In this document: positions 47,589 through 58,659 of the stretch, one piece after another | Numbering within the stretch: the first letter of the stretch is position 1 | How the letters are laid out: each line of letters starts with the position of its first letter | Assembly (NCBI GenBank): GCA_030374805.1 | Contig: JARGSG010000121.1 | Location: 62,001-126,000 of the forward strand | DNA from: Gracilaria gracilis | Taxonomy: Eukaryota; Rhodophyta; Florideophyceae; Gracilariales; Gracilariaceae | DNA: 64,000 bases | Direction of reading: 5' to 3' | Notes under the pieces: model-generated | Database searches by the model: none | The model's input: only the letters and a program-made list of their open reading frames with translations | Told to the model about the DNA's origin: nothing | Program-made: the position numbers and the translations under genes

Positions 47589-48507
47589 ATTCAAAATAAT
47601 TTACTACGTTATTGTCAGAGCTTTGCGAAGCAAGCTTCTCAAAGGAAAAAACTGCAAAGCTCCAGCGCAAAAAAAGATAGTAGGATAGGAGTTTGTTTTT
47701 AAAAAAAGTTACCTTCAATAATTGAAATTATTTCAAACAGGTTTTCAAATACTGAAGAAGGAACAATTATACAAACACAGATAATACGACCAACTGCGAA
47801 AGGCCTTTTTCATTAAACTTAACTCTTCGGAGAAAACCAATACGTTGCATGTTCCAGTAAAAACAACTACAGGGTAGTGCAAACGTCTTTTGAAAACGTC
47901 TCTAACATTCTTATTCCGCGTCCGTCCGCAGCCAGAACAAGTTGCAAGATAAGAACAAATGGTCTCTCCAACCATATGTGAGAATATTGCCCAATACTTA
48001 GGGCGGTTTCTTTCGCGGGGAGGTGGTTAGTTGTACGACTGACTGGTTGAACTAGTCACATCTTCACAGTCTCTCGTGACGCCAGTGCCGAAGAAGCCTA
48101 CTGTCCCTCCTACGCAATAGAAACAAAATAGAACTATCACCTCATGAGTACTTCAAATACTAATTTGCAGGGTGAAATGGGGGTTAAGAAAATAGCAAAC
48201 CACTAGCGAGGGGAAACAACACACGAGAGCAAGCCAAGCAGTGGTCCCCCTGGCGCAAGAGCTGGATGCTGCGTGTTCTCCTGTCCAAGGAAGACCGCAG
48301 GCCGCTTATGGAACGAATACGTTGCGAAGAATCGTAAGTTCCCTTTAAAAGAGGTTGGGAGCACCTGCTCAAAAGACAGCCACGATTCAAGGATTCAAAC
48401 ACAGCGTAGGTCACCCACGATCCAAAGATTAAAACACAGCGTAGATGGTACTTGCGTCATCCCGTTTACGGTCATGTGCCACTTTGTTACATTCAAAAAT
48501 TCGTCCA
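47589..48507. other. AT-rich intergenic tail of unit C
   Basis: Counterpart of 6838-7804, uninterrupted; it shows the empty pogo target (near 48448). No gene supported. Confidence 0.6.
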
Positions 48508-49039
48508 GCTCCCGGCATGGTGCAATAAACGATCATTCTGAGATGCAAAGTAGTTATTTTTCATTTATTGACGCAATTAATGTAGTTTGGTATCAATGGT
48601 AAAGAAGAGTCGCGCTCATGATTTCGACTGCACTGAATTGGATGTGTACCACAGATAATCTCCAGATAAGCCCACGCAATGTTGGTTTTTTCGCTTGAAT
48701 TTTAATTTGTTGGCGTGATAATCATCTAATGAAGAGGCCATATCCAAAAAGGGCCAAAACTGCGCCGTGTGACAAGGCGCATTATTTTAAATTTCTTGTT
48801 GCGCCGTTATACTTTCTGTCAAGAAGAGAGGGTGAGCTAAATATAAGCGGTACATTTCAGGGGTGTACAAAAAGGCGAGATTGAACGGCCAAAAAGCAGC
48901 TTGTTGCTGCTTTAAAATATGTTTTGATTTGAGAAAACAAGTCGATTAGCTCTACATTAGCTCAGCTCGTTTGTTAGTAGGGGCTTTGCTAAACTGTAAA
49001 CCACCTTTGTAATGTAATTATTACTGTGTCCCATTTTAA
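48508..49039. repeat. tandem unit D, left stub
   Basis: Starts with the GCTCCCGGCATG landmark and runs through the same stem-loops (AAAGCAGC/GCTGCTTT at about 48893-48913) to TTAA at 49036-49039, where the piggyBac element begins. The Sel1 gene that should follow is not in the window. Confidence 0.88.
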
Positions 49040-51564
49040 CCCTTTGGAACCTAAAAGCTTATATATGTTAAAATAGACTTAACATGCGAATGTCATTGGG
49101 TGTGGTCGAGAACACTTGGTAGTAAGCGAGCCAAGTGTTCACTATTCTTATGTGTAGCTCACTAGAAATAAGCAAACTGAACGTCATTGGCCGTCGCTAG
49201 ATTTTAAGGCAACAGCACCAATAACGAAGAGTTTGGAGGTCCCCTGCTATCTCGATATATCAAGAGCTACCACGTTTGCTTTGCGCCCGACCTCATACTT
49301 TGCACTCCTGGGAGTGTCTGTATGTCCATCGGCCTCCTCGGACATTGAGCCGAATTTTGAGATCGATGTCATACGCATTCGCAGCTCAAGATCCTACGAA
49401 GGCCATGACACCCGCCAAAACACACGGCCACGGCTGGATTTTGTTCTCTCACAATCGCGCTCTCCTCTGCTTTCTTACCCTCCGTGCTACGAAAATATGA
49501 CCTCAATGCTAAACTACGTCTCACAATGCTACAGTAATGAAGAAGACAATACTGTTGAGAACGCCGCGGAGTGTAACATTGAGGCCGCCGGAGAGACTTG
49601 TGAGGACACCAGTGATAAGGAGGAATTTGTTATAAGTGCTTTAGGGCCAGCGGAGAAGACAGAGTGGTACAAAAGTGTACAATACTGTGGTAAATGGCAA
49701 AAAAGAAGTGGGCTGCACTTGATGAAACCGCTGCTTATCAGGCGCGCCTTTGCGCACAAGAAAGAGCTGGGACTGTTTGGTTTGTTTCTCAACGGCTCTT
49801 ACTTGAACTGTGTCAGAGCGTGGACGAGTAAAGAACTGCTTGAGCGTGGTAAACGAAAAAAACCTCTGAGGATGGACGAGCTGCTTGCGTATCTGGGTCT
49901 TGAGCTCGCGGCGTCGGTCCACCGTCTCAATCGACTACGTGATTATTGGTGCAATTCTGAGCTGCTTGGTATTCCTTTCTTCAAGAAGGTGATGGGACGT
50001 GACGCTTTTATGAATATTCGTTCTTGTCTCCGAACATATGCTGAATATGATACGGACGTGGCACTGGTGGATCCTCTTTGGCATAGTCGGCCACTTTTGG
50101 AGCACTTTGCCAGAAATGCCGCTTCGATGGCTGTCCCAGTTGGGGTCAGCTCGTTAGATGAGAATGCTGTGCGATGCAAAGAACGCACTTCAGCTCGCTC
50201 GTATATGAAGTGCAAGCCGGTAAAGTTCGGTATCAGATTCTACGCTGTCGTGGGGTGGACGCATGCGTATCTACATAGTTTCCAGGATAACCGCTCTGGG
50301 AATAGGAATGGCCAACGTCCTGTGCAAAGGTATACTGCGCTGTTTCGCAACCTCAGAGGTGCAGTAGATCCCAAGGTGGACGGGACTCTGGTTGAAAAGA
50401 AATCGCCGCCGGCATTGTGGTGTGCCCAAATGGCACACCAGACGCAGCTGTACCCTTTACCTGGTCAAGGACGGTTGCTAGTGATGGACAACTTCTACAC
50501 CAGACACGTCTTAGCGCGCCAGCTTTTCCGTCTTACTGACGGCGGGTGTAGAATTCTTGGCACTGTTCGATTCACCAATGTAGATGGCATCAACCGTCCA
50601 GCGCTACGCGAAGCCATTGACGACCTCAAACATGCCACACGGGGAGCATGGCGCCTTGTACAAGTGTTTGAGAAGGGAAGTGGATCCATTGAGGCGAAGA
50701 ATATTGCGGAGAATGCAGGATTTATTGTGTTCAAAGATAGGTCTGTGGTTTCTTTTTATTCGAACGATCTAGCAGATACACCGACATCCCGTATTCACGG
50801 ACCGGACGATTATGCCATTAGTTGCGTTCACGGGTTAGCTCCACTGCAGAGATGGACTGGGGAAGAATCGTTGCAGCGCACAACACTCCAGGTGCCTTCT
50901 ATTATCGTTGCTTATAACCTGTTCATGAACGGCGTCGATAGGTTCGACCAATTCCGTTCTACGACGGCGACACTGAGGAAGTAGCGCAGGGTCACGATGA
51001 GTATTCTCACCTTCATCTTAGACGCCGCCATCATCAACACCCATGCTCTGCTCGATGCGATCTCCAAACCCGTGACGTCATCATTGACGCCTGGCGCATG
51101 AGGCGAAACCTCATTGAGCAGTTGGTGCACGACCATGTCGAATACAAGCAGACCAGAGCTGCGCTCACGCCTATCACATCCGCTACTCACAGCAGTGATG
51201 GGAGCGTTATTCCAAACTCCACGCCTGCCTCCCGTCATGTTCTGCTGGAAACGCAGGGGCGAAAGAGCGTACATTGCCTTCTGTGCAGTCTCCTTCCAGC
51301 ACCTGATCGAGGGCGATACACAATGTATTCATGCACAGAATATGGTCGCGGTTTTCATGTCAATTGTTTTAATTTCTTCCATGAACCAGATTCCGTACGA
51401 GATACCCGTCCGGCTGTCTACAATGCAATTCTACGGGCAAAAGCAAAACTATCTTCTAAAGCACATCGAAACAGACGCAAAAAAGTCACAGCTAGTCTTT
51501 CTACCGCCAAAGTACTGTTCAAATCGTAAACTAATGCTCCTTGAATCCCATGTACGCTCCCGTT
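49040..51564 (+). mobile_element. piggyBac-family transposon, 5' part, split by gypsy 2
   Basis: Begins CCCTTTGGAACC directly after the target TTAA (49036-49039), as piggyBac elements do. The first 450 bp are non-coding or 5' untranslated. A transposase pseudogene follows. The element is interrupted at 51564 by gypsy 2 (duplication CCGTT), and its continuation resumes at 61353-61604. The right inverted repeat and the second TTAA are not in the window. Confidence 0.85.
49497..51529 (+). pseudogene. piggyBac transposase, inactivated
   Basis: From ATG 49497 (an upstream frame from 49233 has no ATG). The catalytic core shows the piggyBac aspartates in the VSSLDENAV, LLVMDNFYTRH and NGVDRFDQFR regions. 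The frame stops at TAG 50982-50984 right after DQFRS...LRK, continues in frame through MSILTFILDAAIINTHAL, then shifts near 51060-51090. From 51098 another frame carries the C-terminus with the Cys-rich zinc-binding motif (CLLCSLLP ... YSCTEYGRGFHVNCF) typical of the family. It therefore has one nonsense mutation plus one frameshift. Confidence 0.85.
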
Positions 51565-52072
51565 TGTAGTACAATGAGACCTCAATGGGTTGGTGCCACG
51601 TGGGTCTACTGGTGCGCCTTGCTGGCTGCACTGTACCCAATTGGTATTCTGTATTTTATAATTTCTAATTTCTAATTTATAGTCTAGGATAGTTTAGCAT
51701 TGCTGGCCCATGACAGTAGGTCATGGGCACAGCCGATGACGTCATGCCCGCATGGGAGATCGGCGTCGGTGCACCTTGTATATATTGTGGTGCACCTCGC
51801 CTTCCCCCTCGGGTATTGTAAAGTCAGGCACCATTAGGGCAGTAACTATACCATCTTGGTCACTTGCTACTCTATTACTATTCAGGTTTTACCGCGCGTC
51901 GACGTCTACTACCGTACACCTACACGGTCTAGACTAGTTGCCCCGCCGTTTCCCCCTGCGGGTTTCAGGTGCCCTACTACCATATTGGTTGTGTGTTTTT
52001 CCCCTTTAGGTTGAGCCCTCGCGCGCTCCCTCTACCAGGCGGACCCCACACCTTATCGGTATTTGTACGACA
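51565..52072 (+). repeat. gypsy 2 5' LTR
   Basis: TGTAGTAC...TACGACA, 508 bp. Contains a perfect 9-bp stem GCCCATGAC/GTCATGGGC (about 51702-51724), the CRE/TATA promoter module, and ACC-N5-GGT sites (for example ACCCAATTGGT near 51637, ACCATCTTGGT near 51850, ACCATATTGGT near 51979). Confidence 0.95.
51736..51796 (+). promoter_or_regulatory. gypsy 2 LTR core promoter: CRE plus palindrome-framed TATA
   Basis: ATGACGTCAT (51736-51745) holds a perfect cAMP-response/bZIP element, TGACGTCA. About 35 bp on, TATATATT (51779-51786) lies between two copies of the self-complementary octamer GGTGCACC (51768-51775, 51789-51796). The module is unchanged in the 3' LTR and in gypsy 3. Confidence 0.65.
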
Positions 52073-52075
52073 TTT

Positions 52076-52094
52076 TGGTCTCCCGACTTAGAAG
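52076..52094 (+). promoter_or_regulatory. gypsy 2 primer-binding site
   Basis: TGGTCTCCCGACTTAGAAG, three bases after the LTR, the same 19-mer as in gypsy 1 (18437-18455, minus). Confidence 0.85.
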
Positions 52095-52219
52095 TTTCTT
52101 GGTTTTTGTCGTACCTTTACTGGTGAACAGAAGACATTCGAAAGGATTCTGGAAGTTCACACACCTATTTGGTTTCGTAGGAATACTCGCGAAGCAATTG
52201 GATACCACTATTGGTCACT

Positions 52220-54382
52220 ATGGAAAGACCTAAAAGGATTACTCGTGGCTCTAGCGCGCCACCTAGCCACAAGGGTTCTGCTGCGGCTTCGGCCGCTAAA
52301 CCCATTCTGGATAATCCCGAGGAGTTGCTTCGGCAACCTCGGGCCGGAACCTCAAAGGATACGGGCACTCAGCCACCGTTGGCTCCTGAACCTAACAAGG
52401 ATTTGCCGACAACGGTTGAGGACCTTTGGCCCCAATTGGAAGATCGAGCGAAAGCTCTTTTTACCGCTACGGTTAATGAAGCTATGACCTCAATGGACAT
52501 GGACGCCGTTACCCGCTTGGTGGTTGATCGAGCCGTGCACGAGCTCTCTCATCGCATACCTAAATTGGTTGAAACATACCTCTTAACGGGTGCCCGGGAG
52601 CATATCTACCGAGTGGTTCAAGACCTTTGGGTTTCTGAAGGAATGGCGGAAGCCAAAACCCCTGGGGTGAATGTGGTTACTCGCATACCACAAGGGATCC
52701 CTGCTGGTTCTTCCGCACCAATCAAGCCAATTCCGGCCGATAGTGCGTACCTACAAGGTTTAAGGCAAGGTCAAGAGGACCATATAGAGATGGGCCCTCG
52801 AGACGTGTACTTGCCACCCATTGGAGGTAACGTTCGAAAGGACACCAAGACTGGTGGACCTGAGGACGATTCGTCTGACCCAGAAGAGGGGCGACGAAGA
52901 AGAAACCGCAAGGGTAAAGAAAGGAGGAGGAAAAAGGAAAAGAATCGCGGCTACGACTCTGACCCCGATTCCTCGAGCTCCGATACCGATACTGGTTCAT
53001 CGTCGGATGATGACCGTAAAGGTAGACGCAAGAAGAAACCGAACAGGTTGGCGAAGAAGTCGTCAAAGAGAAACCGGAAAGGTAAGAAGAAACGGTACGA
53101 GTCGTCCGACTCGGATTCGGACACCGATACAACCCTAGAGGTGCGTCAGCCGCTGAACGATATGTTCACCAAAGCGGTTGATTATAGGTCATATCGGTTG
53201 AGAAACCGATCCTCTGCTTAGACCCAAGAGGTTGCGCAGAAGATCAGCAAGCACCACAAGAAGCTCAGCTTCCAGATGGGTGATACTACCTTCACAGGTG
53301 ATGATCCCATTGCGGTAATTGAGTTTCTACAGAAGTTCAAGATTGCATGCGACCAAAATGGTTTTTCCGAAGGCGCTGCCATGTGGTTATTCCAGTTTTA
53401 CCTTAAAGGGCAAGCTTACCACTTGCTGCAAGGCAGGCTCCGTGGAAATACCCTGGCGGTTGATGAAGAGGGGACAGAGATGTTAGAGACGTACCCAGAA
53501 GTGGTTAATTTCATGTTGGAAACTTACGCTACCGATGAGGTTATCCAGGAAGGTTACGCTGAGGTGCAGGCATATCGCCAACGCTCTAGCCAAACCGAAA
53601 TGGAATTCTCGTTGGGCCTTTGGAATCTGGCCACCCGATGCGGTAATGTCTTTACCACTAGTAGGTTGAAGTCGCTCTTTGCCGACAATGTTGACAAAGC
53701 GATCCGTTCGCAGGTACGCAATTACCTGGCGAACAACCGTAAGGTGGACTATAATGGGCTTGCCCGTTATGCCCAGGGACTAGGCGACACTCTCCGTCAC
53801 GGAAAGAAGCCGTCGCCGTCCCATACCTCAAAGGATAAACCGAAACGGTCAGTATTGGAGCTAGAAGAAAGCACTACCTCAGAGGGAGATTCGCTCATTC
53901 GCGTACCAACAGGAATGGCAGTTCATCTCGTGACTGCGCCGCAGGCTCAGTCACGAGCCACCTCCATTGGTAATTGGTCGTCGACAGTACCACCAGCTTC
54001 GGTAAGGTCGCCACCGAGTGCGGCGAGCACTCAACAAACCTCAACGGGTGGTTCGCAAGCATCTTCCTATGCTACAGCACCGACCAATCCGGTGACCCGA
54101 CCTACCTCTATGGCAATGCGTGATCCTCAGACAGGTGGATTGGTTTGCTGGCTCTGTTTGTCGCCAGACCATCTGGCGAACAGATGTGACAAAATACCCC
54201 CAGGGGTGCGCGAACATCGGATCAGTGCCAGGCAGCAAAACCACCGTAACCTATATGGATCTGGAAAGAGGGTACAAGCTCAACCATCACCATCTCAGGT
54301 TCATCTCGTCGAGGAAACACCAATCTTGGAGAAGGACAGTCCCGCTCAGGAGGAGCAGGAAAACACCGAACGGTTAGCGTAG
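52220..54382 (+). pseudogene. gypsy 2 Gag with one internal stop
   Basis: ATG at 52220. About 720 codons interrupted by TAG at 53219-53221. Before the stop: a basic N-terminus and a long Lys/Arg/Ser/Asp-rich low-complexity stretch. After it: a capsid-like core similar to gypsy 1 (TFTGDDPIAVIEFLQKF), a Ser/Thr-rich linker and a CCHC knuckle CWLCLSPDHLANRC. Gag ends at TAG 54380-54382. The -1 frame leading to pol is open over the end of gag, and CAG GAA AAC (54356-54364) parallels the site at the end of gypsy 1 gag. Confidence 0.88.
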
Positions 54383-54402
54383 GGGCCACCCCTAACCGTG
54401 AA

Positions 54403-57400
54403 TTGGAAGGCCCGTCGATACCGGAACGGGAAACCTTAATGGTGGAAAAAGAAGAATCAGATGTACCCAATGTGGTGTGTCTAATGAAGTACAATAACTA
54501 TAAAGTTAATGCTTCAGTAAGCTTTCTCAATTACCTACAGGTCCCCGTTGCGTGTGTACTCGATACCGGCGCCGGTCCGAATGTGCTAAACGCTCGCGTC
54601 ATACCCGATGCGGTCTTGCGGAACATTCGGCCTGCCCCGACTATCAACCCGCTGGTGGACGCTAATGAGCGCCCACTGCACCTTAGAGGAATGTTAACCA
54701 CTGTGGTACAACTTGGAACCTTGAAGGTGAAGCTCAATTTCTTTGTGGTGGATCGTCTGGCGACAGACTGTATCCTCGGGACCAACTTTATTGACAAACA
54801 TGTCAAGGCAATTTTGCCAGGGTCCCGAACGGTCGCTCTCCGTCAAGGTGGTCGTATTGCTATACTGGGTAATACGCAGACCAAAGATGGTTGGCGTAAG
54901 AAGCCGAGGTTCAATATACCCACCGAAACGGTGTCAAACAAGATACGGCTCACCAAATTGGTTTCAATTCCGGCTATGACCCAAATGGTAGTGAACGTCT
55001 CATGCGCAGTTCCAGGATTGGTAATGCTACAGAACCATCCTAGGTTGGCAGAAAGACATCTCGCCTTGATGGCAAACGGGATTATCGACAACATCCCTAA
55101 CCAAGCCTTCAAGGTGTACTTGAGTAACTTTAGCAATCACATTGTTAAGTTACCCAAGAATACCACTATTGGAATCGCATTGCCGGCACCACAAGGGGTT
55201 TTCACGGTCTCACCTAATGTGTTGGGCGAGGTCGCCACCTCTAAGGAAGGGGGAGGAACGGATGCGCCATACCCTGCATATGCGCCCCCGTTATCGACAA
55301 ATACCAAAATGGAACAGAAGATCGCCAGTACCTTTAAGGTTAGGGATCAGGAAAAGACTATGGAACTGGACCCAGTGCGGAATTGGAGAGAGGAAGTCCA
55401 GATCGGTGCGGAGAACCAGGCTCTCCGAGACCGGATCCTCAGTCTCTTAGAAGAATTTGAACCCATGTGGTCGGGCCGTTTGGGCCAAATTGAGGCTACA
55501 GAGCACCGTATTGATATGGTGCCTGGCTGGAAACCCATTTACCAGCAGCCTTACCGTGCAGGTCCAAAAGCCCGCGAGGTTGAGCTCAATGAGGTCGAGA
55601 GAATGCTCCGTGAAGGTGTCATAGAACCAGCAAATGCGGACTGGGCCAGCCCTGTGGTTCTCGTCACAAAGAAGAATGATACCCGTATGCGGTTCTGTGT
55701 GGACTACAGAAGACTGAATAGTATGACCATTAGGGATTCGTACCCAATACCTAGAATGGACGAGTGTATAGATTCGTTGGGCAACGCCAAGATCTTTTCT
55801 ACGCTCGATGCCAATTGTGGTTATTGGCAGGTACCTATCAGGGAAGAAGACAAGGACAAAACTACGTTTACTTGCCACGCTGGGTTATTCCGTTTTACGC
55901 GTATGCCCTTTGGGTTGCGAAATGCCCCGGCTACCTTTCAGAGGGCGTTAGATATAATCCTTTCGAAGGTGAAGTGGAGAACCGCTCTGGTATACATCGA
56001 CGATGTAATCATATATTCCAGAACGGTAGAGGAACATTTCCACCATGTTAGGGAAGTTTTGAACCTTTTGAGGGAATCTGGAGTAATGTTGAAGCTCCGC
56101 AAGTGCGAATTCTTCACCAAAGAGGTAGAATACCTTGGTCATATCATCAGCCCTGGGAGGTTAGAAGTGACGCCGCGGAATATCCGGGCCGTGCAGGAGG
56201 CGAAGCCACCCACGTCCCAGACGGAAATCCGATCCTTTATAGGTTTGTGCAATGTGTACCGCCGGTTTATCAAGGGATTTGCCAAGATAGCGGCTTCCCT
56301 CAACAGGAAGCTGCTGAAAGGTCAACCTACAAGGTTTGAATGTCTTACCAATGAGGAAATGGATGCGTTCGAGGCGCTGAAACATGCGCTCTTGACACCT
56401 CCCATCTTGGCATTACCCAAAGCTGGTTTACGATACACGTTGGATACTGACGCTTCGGACGCCCAAATTGGTTGTTGTCTTATGCAGGAGCAAGAAAACG
56501 GCGACAAACTACCTATAGGGTACTGGAGCCGTGCTTTGCACGCTGCAGAAAAGAACTACACAACAACCGAAAAGGAATGTCTGGCAGTAGTCTGGAGCAT
56601 GTTGATGCTCCGTCCCTACCTATATGGTGAAAGGTTCACGCTTCGAACCGACCATGATGCCCTACGGTGGATACTGGGTCTGGCCGACGCATCAGGCAGA
56701 CTTGCCCGATGGCGGTTACGACTTTCAGAGTTCGAGTATGACGTACAGTACCGTCCAGTTATCAAGCACAATGTCGCAGACGCGATGTCTCGCATTACCA
56801 CAGATGGTTTGGACACCGAGCCGGTAGAGGATGATATCCCATGCTTTACCATCTCTACCAACCCTGATGGTGATACCTTAGAAGGTTACTGGACTCTACC
56901 CGAAGAGGATACGTGGTTTAGTGATGCCATCGCTCGGGAAATACTCGCCCTCGAGGAAACAGACGTCATGCCAATTACCCGCGAGGAATTCCTGAGAGAG
57001 CAAGCAAACGATGTTTATTGCCGCTCTCTCATGGACCAAGTAGGTATGAAAGACTCGAACTTTGACGTCGACCGAAATGGTTTCCTGGTGAGGCGAGCTC
57101 CTATTGATGGTTCCCTTCAGAAGGTAGTGCCCAAGGTGCTGCGCCCTCGGGTGCTGTACCTAGCCCACTACCCAAGGCTATCAGGACACCCTGGAGGTAC
57201 GAGAATGTACTACACCTTGAGGCAAGGATACTACTGGCCTCATATGGCTAATGATATATATACCTTTGTAGGTCAATGTGAATCTTGCGTACGTACCCGT
57301 GGAGGTCTCCGGAAGCACAGGAAATACTTGAAGTTATTCCCTGCAGCGGGTCCTCTCGAGTTCGTCGCAATAGACCTTCTGGGTCCATTACCAAAAACCA

Positions 57401-58659
57401 CAAGGGGATATCAGTACATCATCGTAATCACCGACAGGTTCTCGAAGCTCACGCGAGCGATACCCTTGAAGGACACGAAATCGACGACCCTCGCGGTGGC
57501 GTTCTTGAACAATTGGATCTACCCGTATGGTGCACCGCTTTATCTACTTACCGACAATGGTTCGAACTTAGCTTCGAAGTTCTTTGAAGCTGTTTGTAAC
57601 CTCTTGGGTATTAAGCACTACTTCACTACTGCCTACCATCCGCAAACGAATGGGCAAGTGGAGCGCTTTAACCGAACACTGGTATCTAGGCTGCGACATT
57701 ATACGGAAGAACACCAAACTGGTTGGGACGAGCTCGTGCAGCCCTTGACATATGCATATAACCTTCAGGTTCATCGAGCGACGCAAACTACGCCGTTCGA
57801 TCTAATACTGTCAAGACACCCACCAGGTATTGTTGTTGAAGGGGACCCATGAGGACAAGAAGCCGCCGGAGCGCTCACACCGTCACAGGTCAAACGGAAT
57901 ACCCTTTTGAGGTTGAGACGTGCTCTCAAGTATGCTGAGAGCAAGCTCACAGCATCCCAGAAGCGGTACAAGGAGGACTACGACCGAAAGGTAACCCAAG
58001 TGGTAACGGCTACGCCGGGTCAATATGTCTTTATTGACCACCCCCCGAAAGGAGCTAAACCACGACCGGGTGATGAAGCTGATGATGAAGCTATTGATAG
58101 AGATATCAATTCTAAGCTTCTTCCGAAATCATCGGGACCTTTCAAGGTAGTTCGGTCGACCGACCACACGGTAACGGTGAACCAAGATGGTGTAGAGAAT
58201 ACAATCTCTATTGACCGAATCACGGTTGCACCTCAGACGGTTCAGTCCAGGAAGGAACGCGGAGAATCCGCGCGTGACCCACAAGCGGTTGCCCTGAGGA
58301 CTCAGCCCCGGGAAGACGGGACACCCATCGAGGTTAATGATGACGCACAGGGTGACGACCCAGACTACGTACCACCTGCGGGGATTACGGTTGCTCCTTC
58401 AGAGGAAACACCTACCCCTAGTGGTACAGATGCTCATCTAAGCCAAAGTGGTGAAACGATACCAGCCCAGGTCTCTAATGAGTTCCCAGTGGAACGCCTT
58501 GTAGGTCACCGCCGTACCCCAGATGGTCTAAAGTACACCGTACGTTGGTATGGCTGGGGCGCCGATGGTGACACTGCTGAGCCGCCCTCAGCCATACCAC
58601 ACCACTTCATGGTAAGCTACTGGAACCGAAAAGGAGAGGACATGCCGAACGATGGGTAA
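54403..58659 (+). pseudogene. gypsy 2 Pol polyprotein with one internal stop
   Basis: Protease (VACVLDTGAGPNVL), RT (FCVDYRRLN, YIDDVIIYS), RNase H (YTLDTDASDAQIG, TEKECLAVVW, RTDHDALRW), integrase zinc finger (H...H, CESCVRTRG) and DDE core (FVAIDLLGPL, LLTDNGSNL, NGQVERFNRTL), then a linker and C-terminal chromodomain (FPVERLVGHRR ... YTVRWYGWG). A TGA at 57850-57852 splits it after the integrase core; gypsy 3 has a sense Leu codon at that position (near 63777-63779), so this is a point mutation. The frame has no ATG at its start and lies -1 to gag, so frameshifting is the likely route of expression. All catalytic residues are present. Confidence 0.92.

Larger units (their letters stand above)
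36415..48507. repeat. tandem unit C (12.09 kb), uninterrupted
   Basis: The only full unit without a mobile element inside, so it is the reference for the array. Contents in order: Sel1 gene (minus), 1.1-kb spacer, weak ORF, secreted-protein gene (minus), weak ORF, membrane protein (plus), small signal-like ORF (plus), AT-rich tail. Most stretches match unit B closely; the middle of the Sel1 gene does not. Confidence 0.92.
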
